This document shows positions 41,542 to 50,217 of a stretch of 64,000 nucleotides of DNA, in pieces (position 1 is the first letter of the stretch; the number at the start of each line of letters is the position of its first letter). This DNA is from Methanocorpusculum sp. UBA424 (GTDB lineage: Archaea > Halobacteriota > Methanomicrobia > Methanomicrobiales > Methanocorpusculaceae). The stretch lies in assembly GCA_002498375.1 (NCBI GenBank), contig DAHC01000014.1, forward strand, positions 36,467-100,466. Reading direction: 5' to 3'. The position numbers were made by a program, and so were the translations under genes. Below the pieces are notes generated by a model. It saw only the letters and a list, made by a program, of their open reading frames with translations, searched no databases and had not been told where the DNA came from.

Positions 41542-42477
41542 ATGGGTGAACTGATTCACACACATGCGGTGACTGAGATACGGCGTGTTCTCGAGACCGC
41601 CGGATATGACTGTGAGATTGAAGAGGGGCCGTTCAATCTCTCGGCGGTACGGGATACAAAATGCATCCTCGTCATGTGTTCTGACGACACAGGTCTTCTT
41701 CAGCGTTTCGACATGACCCCCTACACGATAACACTCAACGGAACCAAAGTCCGCTGCGACAAAATCATATTTACCGGGAGTTCATACTACCAGCCAAAGG
41801 AGTCGGACCTCTGGACGAGGGAGAAACTGCTCAAATACATTAGCGATGCGGCAGCTGCACGCATCTGGAGTATGCCGTTCGATATCGTCGGGGGACCGAG
41901 TTATGCATACACGAATGTGGGCATGCAGCCGCCGCCGATCGGATACGATCTTGTTCTTCCGATCAGGATCTCCGGACAGGAGGCAATGCGTGTTGCCCGT
42001 CAGCAGGGAACGACTGTTCTTCGTATGATCCCGTACTGGTATTACCACTACAAAAGCGGCGGAGAGGCAACCTACAAAGGAAAGAGCGTCTCCTTCGACG
42101 ATGAAGGATCAGGCTGGATCAATGCGATCAATGATCTTCCCGGACAGTTCGGCGATGTCGTTCCGCAGGAAGCAGAGCTCCCCCAGGACGCCGAAATCAT
42201 GCCCCCGGTCACCAGTCTGGATCAGGCAAAAGAGCGGGTCAGATCCGATCTGATCAAAAAGCTCACCAGGAGAGTCAGAATCAAGACCACCGCCGGAGAT
42301 GCGATTTTTGCCGAAGAGAAGGATTTCAGGCCGAGTGATGATAACATCGAGCTGGTCTTCAAGAAGGTGTATGTCCCGGTATGGCAGGTACGAGGAAAGA
42401 AGGACATCGTGGAAGTGAACGCATACTCCGGCGAGGAGCTCACTCTTCCCTCCGATGAAGGCTGCGAAGTGTTCTGA
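41542..42477 (+). CDS. Conserved protein of unknown function
   Basis: The protein has 311 residues and no signal peptide or membrane segment. I do not recognise a family. The N-terminal half contains IRRVLETAGYDCEIEEGPF and KCILVMCSDD, a pattern that could be a nuclease-like or sensory alpha/beta fold. The C-terminal part (LIKKLTRRVRIKTTAGDAIF, then VYVPVWQVRGKKDIVEVNAY) looks like a separate beta-rich domain. It ends 1 bp before the Lpd-like oxidoreductase start and the two are surely co-transcribed. Confidence 0.7.
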   Translation: MGELIHTHAVTEIRRVLETAGYDCEIEEGPFNLSAVRDTKCILVMCSDDTGLLQRFDMTPYTITLNGTKVRCDKIIFTGSSYYQPKESDLWTREKLLKYISDAAAARIWSMPFDIVGGPSYAYTNVGMQPPPIGYDLVLPIRISGQEAMRVARQQGTTVLRMIPYWYYHYKSGGEATYKGKSVSFDDEGSGWINAINDLPGQFGDVVPQEAELPQDAEIMPPVTSLDQAKERVRSDLIKKLTRRVRIKTTAGDAIFAEEKDFRPSDDNIELVFKKVYVPVWQVRGKKDIVEVNAYSGEELTLPSDEGCEVF

Positions 42478-42478
42478 G

Positions 42479-43792
42479 ATGATCTATATTATAGGCGGAG
42501 GACCTGCCGGGCGGATGGCGGCCCTCCGCCTCGCCGGAGCCGGAAAAAAGGTTACCCTTCTTGAGAGAAAGGCGATCGGCGGAACATGCATCCATGACGG
42601 ATGCATGCTCGTCTGCGGGCTGAACGATGTTGCCCGCAGCATCAATACCATATCTTTTTTGAAAAATTCCGGGGTTATCGACGGAAATGCATCCGTCAGA
42701 TTCCCGGACGTTATCCAGAAACTCGAAGGAGTCCAGCGGAAACTGGAGATCATCCTCGAACGAGAGACAAAAGCAGCCGGCGTCGTTATCGAATACCAGG
42801 CGGCGGCCGAGATCAGAAACGGAAAACTGTTTGTGAACGGAGAGCCGCGTGAAGCGGAAAACATCATCATTGCGACCGGAGCCGGCATCCATGTACCGGA
42901 AATCCCGGGCAATGCGCTTTTAGGCACATACACCGCAAAAACGCTTCGGACGATGACAACGCTCCCGAAAAAGCTCGCGATCATCGGCGGAGGCATCTCC
43001 GCTGCCGAGTTCGCCTACATCTATGCGGCATTCGGGTGCGAAGTGACCCTTTTCTGCAGAAGTGTGCTCCTGCCCATCCTCCCGGAAAAGATGATGAAGG
43101 CGGTACACCGGGATCTCGCAAATGTCGCTATCCTCTGTGGAAAAGTCGAGGAGATCCTCGGAAAGGATCATGTTGAAGGAGTCCGCATAGATGGAAAGGA
43201 CCTGCCTTTCGATGCGGTAATTTTTGCGACCGGTATGAAAGCCGAGACCTCGCTCTTTACCGGCATGGAGAAAAATCCGGACGGTTCGATCAAAGTGAAC
43301 GAACAGATGGAAACATCGATACCGGGTATCTATGCCGCCGGCGATGTGACCGGCTCACCGTACTTCACCCCGGTCGCCCGTCTTCAGGGATTTGCGGCCG
43401 CGGATTCCATACTCGGACACCCGCGGACCGTGGATATGTCTCATATCCCGTTCACTATCGTTCTTGGTCTGGATTATACCATCTGTCCCACGAAAAAAGG
43501 AGAGGAGGGCGTAACCTTTTCTTCGCCCAACATCGCCGGCCCCGAGTCGTTCTGGCATGTGGCGGACGGATCGGTCGGATCCATGCATCTTACCGTTTCA
43601 AAAGACGACGGACAGATCCTCGGCTTTGCCACCGCGGCGCCGTCCACAAGCATCGTCGGGACCTATCTGGGCTATCTGGTCCGCAAAGGCGTGACCGTAC
43701 ATGAGTTCTCTCCCATGCTCGAGGTCCACCCGACCCCCGACGGCATGTACTCGATGATCCGTCTCGCGGATGAAGCTTTGAACAAACAGTAG
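42479..43792 (+). CDS. Dihydrolipoamide dehydrogenase-like flavoprotein
   Basis: I start at ATG 42479, 1 bp after the previous stop; 437 residues. FAD binding is seen in YIIGGGPAGRMAALRLAG, the redox disulfide in GGTCIHDGC, the NAD site in LAIIGGGISAAEFAYIYA, and FAD again in GIYAAGDVTG. The C-terminal interface has VHPTP with the His, but the partner Glu of true Lpd (HPTxxE) is not in place. No lipoyl-domain or 2-oxoacid dehydrogenase genes are nearby, so the substrate is likely another disulfide or thiol. It is coupled to the unknown protein upstream. Confidence 0.78.
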   Translation: MIYIIGGGPAGRMAALRLAGAGKKVTLLERKAIGGTCIHDGCMLVCGLNDVARSINTISFLKNSGVIDGNASVRFPDVIQKLEGVQRKLEIILERETKAAGVVIEYQAAAEIRNGKLFVNGEPREAENIIIATGAGIHVPEIPGNALLGTYTAKTLRTMTTLPKKLAIIGGGISAAEFAYIYAAFGCEVTLFCRSVLLPILPEKMMKAVHRDLANVAILCGKVEEILGKDHVEGVRIDGKDLPFDAVIFATGMKAETSLFTGMEKNPDGSIKVNEQMETSIPGIYAAGDVTGSPYFTPVARLQGFAAADSILGHPRTVDMSHIPFTIVLGLDYTICPTKKGEEGVTFSSPNIAGPESFWHVADGSVGSMHLTVSKDDGQILGFATAAPSTSIVGTYLGYLVRKGVTVHEFSPMLEVHPTPDGMYSMIRLADEALNKQ

Positions 43793-43830
43793 TCGGCTTT
43801 ATCACGTTATATTAACTATATTTACGTAAT

Positions 43831-45081
43831 ATGTCGTCCCTGGCACTATTTGACCCGGAAATTTTCCAGCTGATAAACAAAGAACACAAGCGCCAGGTTG
43901 AGGGGCTTGAGCTTATTGCTTCGGAAAACGTCGTGGCACGTGAAGTAATGGAAGCAATGGGAACTATTCTGACCAATAAATATGCAGAAGGTTATCCAGG
44001 AAAGCGTTACTACGGCGGCTGCGAATTTCATGATCAGATCGAAAACCTCGCACGCGACCGGCTTTGCGAACTCTTCGGCGCAGAGCATGCAAATGTCCAG
44101 CCCCACTCGGGAAGCCAGGCAAATGAAGCAGTATATCTCTCATGTCTGAAGCCCGGAGACAAGATCCTCAGTCAGAGCCTGAACAACGGCGGTCACTTGT
44201 CCCACGGTGATCCGGCAAACATGTCCGGCAAATTTTTCGACATCTCCTTTTACGGTGTAGACTTTGACACCGAACTTCTCGACTACGGCGTGATCGAGGA
44301 GCTCGCACGGAAAAACCGTCCGGATCTTATCGTCTGCGGAGCATCCGCATACCCGCGTGAGATCGATTTCAAAGCTTTCGCAGAGATCGCAGAAGACGTC
44401 GGCGCAAGATCGATGGCGGACATCGCCCACATCTCCGGACTCTGCTGCACCGGACTCCACAACTCTCCGGTTGGGGTTACCACCTACACCACCTCGACAA
44501 CGCACAAAACCCTCCGCGGACCCCGCGGCGGCGTGATCATGTGCAATAAAGAGTATGCAAACTCTATCGACAAGGCGGTTTTCCCCGGCATGCAGGGCGG
44601 ACCTCTCATGCATGTTATCGCCGCCAAAGCCGTCTGTTTCCGTGAAGCGCTCACCGACGACTACAAAGAATACGCCAAACAGGTCGTCAAAAACTGTAAA
44701 GTGCTTGCCTCGACCCTTGAGGACAACAACTTCCGTCTCGTTTCCGGCGGAACCGACAATCATCTCTGTCTGCTCGACCTCTCCGACCACAACATATCCG
44801 GCCAGCAGGCGGAAGTCGCTCTTGGAAAAGCCGGCATTACCGTGAACAAGAACACGATCCCAAGACAGGCTCTCTCTCCCTTCGAGACCTCCGGTATCCG
44901 GATCGGCACGCCGACCATTACGACCCGCGGCATGAAGGAAGAACAGTGTAAACAGATCGGGGACTGGATCGCCAAGGTCTTAAACCACATCGATGACGAG
45001 AAGACGATTGCCGGCGTCAAAGACGAAGTCACGTCGCTTTGCCTGAAGTATCCTCTGTATCCGGAAATTCGGACCTTATAA
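43831..45081 (+). CDS. glyA: Serine hydroxymethyltransferase
   Basis: The 416-residue PLP enzyme has the lysine motif STTHKTLRGPRGG, early LELIASENVV and ANVQPHSGSQANEAVY. In methanogens it interconverts serine and glycine with tetrahydromethanopterin. AT-rich TTATATTAACTATATT lies 8-24 bp before the ATG, so the message may have little or no leader. The stop overlaps the next start (TAATG), and the next gene is a pterin-synthase-like enzyme. Confidence 0.96.
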   Translation: MSSLALFDPEIFQLINKEHKRQVEGLELIASENVVAREVMEAMGTILTNKYAEGYPGKRYYGGCEFHDQIENLARDRLCELFGAEHANVQPHSGSQANEAVYLSCLKPGDKILSQSLNNGGHLSHGDPANMSGKFFDISFYGVDFDTELLDYGVIEELARKNRPDLIVCGASAYPREIDFKAFAEIAEDVGARSMADIAHISGLCCTGLHNSPVGVTTYTTSTTHKTLRGPRGGVIMCNKEYANSIDKAVFPGMQGGPLMHVIAAKAVCFREALTDDYKEYAKQVVKNCKVLASTLEDNNFRLVSGGTDNHLCLLDLSDHNISGQQAEVALGKAGITVNKNTIPRQALSPFETSGIRIGTPTITTRGMKEEQCKQIGDWIAKVLNHIDDEKTIAGVKDEVTSLCLKYPLYPEIRTL

Positions 45082-45884
45082 TGGAAGTCAGCATCAAAGG
45101 GATCGGCATTGGAGGTGCCAATCCTCCCCGTCTTATGGGAGTACTCAATATCAGTCCAGAGTCCTTCTTCTCGGACTCGTTCACCCCGCTCGACCTTGTA
45201 ACGACCCGCGTTGAGGAGATGCGCCGCGCAGGTGCCGATATCATCGACATCGGAGCACGAAGTACGGCTCTTACGGCGCCGCCGCTCACCGTCGCTGAAG
45301 AAAAAGAACGGGTCGTCCGCACGTTGAAGAATCTGGAGGGATCCGGCGCCGTCTTCTCACTCGATACGATGCATCCCGAGGTCCTTGAGGCGGCACTCAG
45401 ATACAACATCGACGCAGTGAACGATATCGGCGGACTCTCGAATGTCCAGTATGCAAAAGTTGCGGCAGACAGCGGACTCCCGGTGATCGCCATGACGGCG
45501 CACAACCGACCGGGAGACCCGACCAACATTGTCTCCACGCATGAAGCGCTCAAAAAGATCATCGAGCGGGCGGAGAACTACGGGATCGACCAGCTGATCC
45601 TGGATCCGGGAATTGGAAAGTGGATCGCAGAACGATCGAGCGAGGCGGACTGGGAGCTCTGCCGCAGATTTTCCGAGCTGGAAGTATATGGATATCCGCT
45701 GCTTGCCGCGGCCTCCAGAAAAACATTCATCGGCGACTGTCTGGATAAGCCGCCGCATGAACGGCTGTACGGTTCCCTTGCCGTCCTTTATGCTCTTCTG
45801 GAAGGGGGAGCGGACATCGTGCGGGTCCATGACGTGGGGCCTTCGAAGGACATCCTGAAAGTTTTTCAGATGATGCACCCCTAA
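45081..45884 (+). CDS. Dihydropteroate synthase-like protein
   Basis: I start at ATG 45081, overlapping the glyA stop; 267 residues. LMGVLNISPESFFSDSF and IIDIGARSTAL match the pterin-binding TIM barrel of DHPS, and DAVNDIGGLS, DPGIGKW and AASRKTFIGD follow in order. Methanogens make tetrahydromethanopterin, so the real substrate is more likely the H4MPT precursor than p-aminobenzoate. Co-transcription with glyA, an H4MPT-using enzyme, fits. Confidence 0.85.
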   Translation: MEVSIKGIGIGGANPPRLMGVLNISPESFFSDSFTPLDLVTTRVEEMRRAGADIIDIGARSTALTAPPLTVAEEKERVVRTLKNLEGSGAVFSLDTMHPEVLEAALRYNIDAVNDIGGLSNVQYAKVAADSGLPVIAMTAHNRPGDPTNIVSTHEALKKIIERAENYGIDQLILDPGIGKWIAERSSEADWELCRRFSELEVYGYPLLAAASRKTFIGDCLDKPPHERLYGSLAVLYALLEGGADIVRVHDVGPSKDILKVFQMMHP

Positions 45885-45925
45885 GGAGAAAAGTATCTAT
45901 CATCAAAAGGCCCCAAATAGTAGTA

Positions 45926-46564
45926 ATGTACTTCCACGCCCTGATTCCATTCAAACCGGTCAACCCGAAGACCCGGCTCTCATCCGTTCTGTCCCAGGAG
46001 GAACGCGAGGAGTTTGCAAGGATAATGCTGGAAGACGTGATCCTCGCAGTCAGAAGGACAGGATGCAGTGCAACCCTCCTTTGTACGTCAAAGTACGAAT
46101 GCCGGGACGCGCTGGTGGCGATACGAAAGGAGGGACTCAATGAAGCAATCAACTGGGCCCTTCCGCAGTTCCACTGTCCGGCCCTTATCATCATGTCGGA
46201 TCTTCCCATGGTAACGCCGGGAAGTCTGCAGCGGGTCATCTCCACCAAAGCGGATATGGCGATCGTGCCGGGCCTCGGCGGCGGGACAAATGTGATATTT
46301 GTCAAGAAGCCGGAAAAGTTCCATGTGGAATACTACGGATTCTCGTTCAGGCGGCATCTCCAGATAGCCGAAGAACTCGAACTCACTGTCGAGATCATCG
46401 ACTCCATGCGCATGTCGACCGACGTGGATGAACCGGCCGATCTGGTTGAACTGATGATTCACGGACACGGAAATGCCCGCGAATGGCTGTATGAACACGG
46501 CTTCACCCTTTCAGTACAGGATGGACGCGTAAAGGTCCACCGGGACGGTAAGGAAGTTGTCTGA
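45926..46564 (+). CDS. cofC: 2-phospho-L-lactate guanylyltransferase
   Basis: CofC (212 residues) activates 2-phospholactate with GTP in F420 synthesis. Typical segments are LIPFKPVNPKTRLSSVLS at the N-terminus, ALIIMSDLPMVTPG with the metal-binding Asp, and GGGTNVIFVK. The end overlaps the next gene's TTG start by 8 bp. Confidence 0.93.
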   Translation: MYFHALIPFKPVNPKTRLSSVLSQEEREEFARIMLEDVILAVRRTGCSATLLCTSKYECRDALVAIRKEGLNEAINWALPQFHCPALIIMSDLPMVTPGSLQRVISTKADMAIVPGLGGGTNVIFVKKPEKFHVEYYGFSFRRHLQIAEELELTVEIIDSMRMSTDVDEPADLVELMIHGHGNAREWLYEHGFTLSVQDGRVKVHRDGKEVV

Positions 46565-47393
46565 TTTTATCGAAACAGCCGAGGAACTGGCTCTCTCAGG
46601 AAAGTTTGAGGAGGCTCTTGGAAAATATCACGAGGCGATCAAAGAAGATCCGTCCGACCCTCTTACGTATGTTGGAAAGGCCTCGGTTCTGAAGGCTCTT
46701 GGACGATATGATGAGTGCATAGAGTGTATGGATACAGCCGTCAAAATCATCCCTGCGTGGAAAGGCACAGATCCGGAAAGAATCCCGGCGTTTACCTCGA
46801 TGCTGCTCGTGCTGAAAGCCGAGGCTCTCCTCTATGCAGAGAAACCAGACGAGGCGCTTGTCACGGTGAACGAGGCGGATGAAATCAGCAAAGCGGATGC
46901 GGCATCCCTCGTCGTGCGTGCTCAGGCGCATGCCCAGCTGAAAAACTACGAAGAGGCAGGCAACTGTCTGTATCGTGCGGAGGAGTGGTGTTTTCTGCAT
47001 GACGATGCAATGCTGACCCAGATCTGGCTTTCAAAGGTTCATCTGGCAAAAGAGGCAGGCAAACCTTTTGCTCCGCCGTATGCCGCCGAGGTGTACAAAT
47101 CCGGAAACTGGCGAAAACCCTCGGGAACCGCAGAGGAACTGTTCGAGCGGGGAAATAACCTTCGCGGCGAGGGTCTGCTCTACGACGCCCACAGATATTA
47201 TGATGCCTGTCTTGCGGCCGAACCCAAAAATAAGGCACTCGTTCTGTTCTTCAAAGGGATCATCTTTGAACAGCTGAAAAACTTTGGTGAAGCATATTCC
47301 ATGTACTCGGATGCTTTAGCGGCCGGACCGGCGCCCGAAGATGAAATGAAGATTCGGGTGAGATGGGCAAACGCGAAAACACGGCGTCTCTGA
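46557..47393 (+). CDS. TPR-repeat protein
   Basis: The 278-residue protein contains tetratricopeptide repeats, e.g. ALSGKFEEALGKYHEAIKED, VLKALGRYDECIECMDTAVK and FEQLKNFGEAYSMYSDALAA near the end. The start is TTG 46557, inside the end of cofC, preceded by GTAAGGA. No membrane segment is present. TPR proteins act as scaffolds; the partner cannot be inferred. Confidence 0.82.
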   Translation: MSDFIETAEELALSGKFEEALGKYHEAIKEDPSDPLTYVGKASVLKALGRYDECIECMDTAVKIIPAWKGTDPERIPAFTSMLLVLKAEALLYAEKPDEALVTVNEADEISKADAASLVVRAQAHAQLKNYEEAGNCLYRAEEWCFLHDDAMLTQIWLSKVHLAKEAGKPFAPPYAAEVYKSGNWRKPSGTAEELFERGNNLRGEGLLYDAHRYYDACLAAEPKNKALVLFFKGIIFEQLKNFGEAYSMYSDALAAGPAPEDEMKIRVRWANAKTRRL

Positions 47394-47395
47394 AT

Positions 47396-47411
47396 ACTCT
47401 TTTTTTATAAT
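47396..47411 (+). terminator. T tract after the TPR gene
   Basis: A run of seven T residues follows the stop, before the oppositely oriented tRNA genes. Confidence 0.4.
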
Positions 47412-47453
47412 CGGTTTGAAAACAGAGTCTGATAATTCTTAAAAAAAACGAAA

Positions 47454-47526
47454 CGCCCAAGTCGGAATTCGAATCCGAGTCGCAGCCGTGACAGGGCTGC
47501 ATGATAGGCCACTACACTACTTGGGC
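47454..47526 (-). tRNA. tRNA-Asp (GUC), copy 1
   Basis: A 73-nt cloverleaf on the minus strand: acceptor GCCCAAG/CTTGGGC, anticodon loop with GUC and T stem TCGGA/TCCGA. The discriminator is G, as for archaeal tRNA-Asp. CCA is not encoded. It is identical over all 73 bases to the copy 118 bp away. Confidence 0.96.
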
Positions 47527-47571
47527 AACAAACCGCACGTCAATCCCGCACAATCAAAACGAAAGAAGAAG

Positions 47572-47644
47572 CGCCCAAGTCGGAATTCGAATCCGAGTCG
47601 CAGCCGTGACAGGGCTGCATGATAGGCCACTACACTACTTGGGC
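47572..47644 (-). tRNA. tRNA-Asp (GUC), copy 2
   Basis: Identical to the neighbouring tRNA-Asp; the pair is a recent tandem duplication or is kept identical by gene conversion. The 45-bp spacer shows only short AACGAAA similarity in its flank. Confidence 0.96.
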
Positions 47645-47663
47645 ATTGATTGCGTCTTGAAAA

Positions 47664-47774
47664 TGGTCCCGACTCCCGGATTCGAACCGGGGACATCGCG
47701 GTAGCCGCGCAGTACGCCCGCAGGCGTTAATTTCTTTCTACAGCCGCGCACTCTACCATCTGAGTTAAGTCGGG
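47664..47774 (-). tRNA. tRNA-Tyr (GUA) with a 35-nt intron and encoded CCA
   Basis: On the minus strand the exons give acceptor CCCGACT/AGTCGGG with the archaeal Tyr-specific C1-G72 pair, A73, encoded CCA (47664-47666), D arm ACTC/GAGT and anticodon GUA. The anticodon loop is interrupted after position 37 by 47703-47737, the canonical archaeal site; the intron contains TAC able to pair with the anticodon in a bulge-helix-bulge. The splicing enzyme gene endA is at 53.4 kb. Confidence 0.93.
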
Positions 47775-47906
47775 ATTGACTGCTTTAACTAGAAGGATTT
47801 GTAAAAATATAAACATACCGGTTTTGAAAAACCAGTATCCAACGGGCATGAACATAAATAACCTGATAAAGTGAGAAAAGTAAGATTTACTGAAACTGAA
47901 AGAACC

Positions 47907-48155
47907 ATGACAATCAAGGAAGGATTTGCCATAGTAGGATGCATGAAATGCAGAAGGATGCAGGTCGCCGACCTTTCCTATGCCACCAAAACCTGCATCT
48001 GCGGAAACAAAATCGATCTTTCGAAAACAAAACTGCTTGCCGTGTCTGAATCGGCAGATGAAGCAGGAGAACATCTCAGACGCATGCAGACGGCGAAAAA
48101 CACAGGATTCACCTCTGCGAATACGATCGGCGGACCGTTCAAAAAAGAAAGTTAG
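47907..48155 (+). CDS. Small zinc-ribbon protein (DUF1922/DUF5817-like)
   Basis: The 82-residue form starts at ATG 47907; a GTG at 47871 in the same frame would give 94 residues. I prefer the ATG because relatives begin just a few residues before the first CxxC. The zinc ribbon is GCMKCRRMQVADL followed by CICGNKIDL. The rest is helical and polar. It is convergent with, and overlaps, the UPF0147 gene by 4 bp. Confidence 0.7.
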   Translation: MTIKEGFAIVGCMKCRRMQVADLSYATKTCICGNKIDLSKTKLLAVSESADEAGEHLRRMQTAKNTGFTSANTIGGPFKKES

Positions 48156-48415
48156 TCAAAGGGTATTGCTTCAAGAGTCGAAGCAAGCTCCCAGATCCTG
48201 GTCCGGGCGTGGATCGGCATATTCGAGTCATTGCTGACCTCATCGATCATTGACAGGGCACTTGCGGCCCGTAGACCGATCGTTTTCTTCTCATCCTGGA
48301 GAACCTTCATCGTTTCATCGGCCACGCGGCGGATATTCCGCGGTATCGTTGAATCTTCACTCATTGCATGCAGCATCATAATGCACTGCTTGATCATATC
48401 TTCCGGATTTGCCAT
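48152..48415 (-). CDS. UPF0147 family protein
   Basis: I start at ATG 48415 (MANPEDMIKQCIMML), giving 87 residues, the usual size of this archaeal family. IPRNIRRVADETMKVL and ASALSMIDEVSNDSNMPI are characteristic. The protein is all-helical and of unknown function, and widely conserved in archaea. Confidence 0.88.
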   Translation of the reverse strand: MANPEDMIKQCIMMLHAMSEDSTIPRNIRRVADETMKVLQDEKKTIGLRAASALSMIDEVSNDSNMPIHARTRIWELASTLEAIPFD

Positions 48416-48536
48416 ATTTAGCTCCCAACCCCAAAATCTGTAACTCATGTTAGACCTCTGCAAAAATAAAGACTCCCTTTATTCTTGAGACATTATATAC
48501 TCTGAAAACCAATTTGTACAGAAGAGATAAACAGCC

Positions 48537-48911
48537 ATGACGAAAAAACCTGAGGATATAATGACGGAGTATCTCCTAAACGGCGCGAAAATGCTCTCGG
48601 AACTCTGTCCCAAATGCGAGGCCCCTCTATTTGATGTGAAGGGAAAGAAGATGTGCGTGGTCTGTGCCAATACTCCAGCAGAAGATACAGCGCAAAATAA
48701 CGCCGCGGAAAAGGTTCAGATGATCGTGCCTAAATATGCCGCTGCCGATCAGACCCCGTCGCCTGCCCCGAAAAACATTCTCGAAAGCCTTGATGCCCTG
48801 ATTCTCCAGCTTTGCACCCGTGCCGCCGCAGAAACTGAACCGGAACGATGCCGGACCTTAATCGAGTGCATCCGGACCGCAGCCGAAGCAAAAACCATAC
48901 TCTCAAGATAA
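48537..48911 (+). CDS. Sjogren's syndrome/scleroderma autoantigen 1-like zinc protein
   Basis: The 124-residue protein has the family's N-terminal helix (DIMTEYLLNGAKMLSELC) and zinc ribbon CPKCEAPLFDVKGKK-CVVCAN, followed by a linker and a C-terminal helix. The human homologue ZNRD2 is poorly understood. Its stop overlaps the start of the following kinase-like gene. Confidence 0.85.
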   Translation: MTKKPEDIMTEYLLNGAKMLSELCPKCEAPLFDVKGKKMCVVCANTPAEDTAQNNAAEKVQMIVPKYAAADQTPSPAPKNILESLDALILQLCTRAAAETEPERCRTLIECIRTAAEAKTILSR

Positions 48912-49450
48912 TGAAGGTCGTCGGCGTTGTCGGGTATCCCGCGAGCGGGAAGGGCGAGTTTTCAAAAATCGCCGGGGAACTGGGAATTCCTGTCGTGGTC
49001 ATGGGGGATATGATTAGGAGAAAGGTCATCGCAAACGGACTGGAACTCACGGATGAGAACATCGGAGCGGCCGCACGAAACCTCCGTGCCGAACTCGGCA
49101 TGGACGCGGTCGCAATAGTAACGGCAGAGGAGATCGCAAAAATCAACCCGAACATCGTCGTCATCGACGGGATCAGAGGAGACGCCGAGGTTACCTACTT
49201 CAAATCCGTCTTCAGCGACTTTTCGCTTCTCGCGATCACGGCCGATTTCGAGACCCGTCTTCTCAGGATGAAAAACCGCGGAAGAAGCGATGATACGACC
49301 ACGCCCGAAACACTTCGCTCCCGTGATGAACGCGAAGAGTCATTTGGACTCGCCCGAGCCGTCGCTCTTGCGGACGTAAGAATCGAAAACGAGTCGGGCC
49401 GCGAGGAGTTTGCTGCACGGATCCGGCGTTATCTGGAGAGTCTTGCATGA
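48911..49450 (+). CDS. P-loop nucleotide kinase-like protein (UPF0200)
   Basis: I start at ATG 48911, which overlaps the upstream TAA; 179 residues. The P-loop is GYPASGKGEFSK, then VMGDMIRRKV, IVVIDGIRGDAEV and a lid-like NRGRSDD. This matches the archaeal UPF0200 family, related to adenylate and dephospho-CoA kinases but of uncertain substrate. It overlaps the next gene by 4 bp. Confidence 0.85.
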   Translation: MKVVGVVGYPASGKGEFSKIAGELGIPVVVMGDMIRRKVIANGLELTDENIGAAARNLRAELGMDAVAIVTAEEIAKINPNIVVIDGIRGDAEVTYFKSVFSDFSLLAITADFETRLLRMKNRGRSDDTTTPETLRSRDEREESFGLARAVALADVRIENESGREEFAARIRRYLESLA

Positions 49451-50217
49451 AGATCTTCTTTGCTTCCTCTTCAAAAGTCTGGGAAGATCCGGCATGGGTC
49501 TCGGAAATCCCCGAGGTAGGGTTCGACGGCTGGGAGATCTCGGCTGACGGAAACTACCGGCTGGATAAACCGGAAACGTTCTCCGCAGTCAAGCGGGTGA
49601 TCGATGAAAACGGACTTGATGTCTCCGTGCATGCTCCGTTCAGCGACTTAAACCCGGCATCTATTAATATGCCCATTTGGGAAGAAACGGTTCGACAGTT
49701 CACCGTCTGCATCGAACAGGCCGCAGAGCTCACCGACACAGTGGTTCTCCACCCGGGGTATCTCTCTCCCGTGAGCAGATTCGACGGAGCTTCCGCGTGG
49801 AACAATCACAAACAGGCATGTATCCGGCTCGGGGAAACCGCACAGCGGGCAGGTGTTACGGCGTGTCTGGAAAATATGCCGAACCTCGATGACTTTTTCT
49901 GCCGGGATCCCTACGAACAGGATGGATTCGTCGACGGTGTGCCGGGGATGGGACTCGTGCTGGATATCGGCCACGCCAACACAACCGGCAATCTGGATGA
50001 ATTCTGTAAAATCGTCCTGCCCAAGGCCCACCATCTCCATATTCATGATAATCATGGGAAATACGATGAACACCTCCCTCTTGGGAGCGGCACCATAAAC
50101 TGGGATAAGATCATTCCGAGAATAGTTAAGGAATACAAAGGAAAAATCATTGTCGTCGAGGGACGCAACCCGAAAGAGGGAAAGAAAAGCCTCGAATTTT
50201 TACGGAAGTGGATCTAA
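49447..50217 (+). CDS. Xylose-isomerase-like TIM-barrel protein (endonuclease IV/sugar isomerase family)
   Basis: The 256-residue protein has the metal-binding pattern of this superfamily: DVSVHAPFSDLN, VVLHPGYLS, ACLENMPN, LVLDIGHANTT, HLHIHDNHGKYDEHLPLGSG and IVVEGRNP. It could be a sugar epimerase or an apurinic endonuclease relative. It lacks some of the nine histidines of true endonuclease IV, so an isomerase is slightly favoured. It is placed between the kinase and rnz with 0-4 bp spacing. Confidence 0.78.
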   Translation: MKIFFASSSKVWEDPAWVSEIPEVGFDGWEISADGNYRLDKPETFSAVKRVIDENGLDVSVHAPFSDLNPASINMPIWEETVRQFTVCIEQAAELTDTVVLHPGYLSPVSRFDGASAWNNHKQACIRLGETAQRAGVTACLENMPNLDDFFCRDPYEQDGFVDGVPGMGLVLDIGHANTTGNLDEFCKIVLPKAHHLHIHDNHGKYDEHLPLGSGTINWDKIIPRIVKEYKGKIIVVEGRNPKEGKKSLEFLRKWI

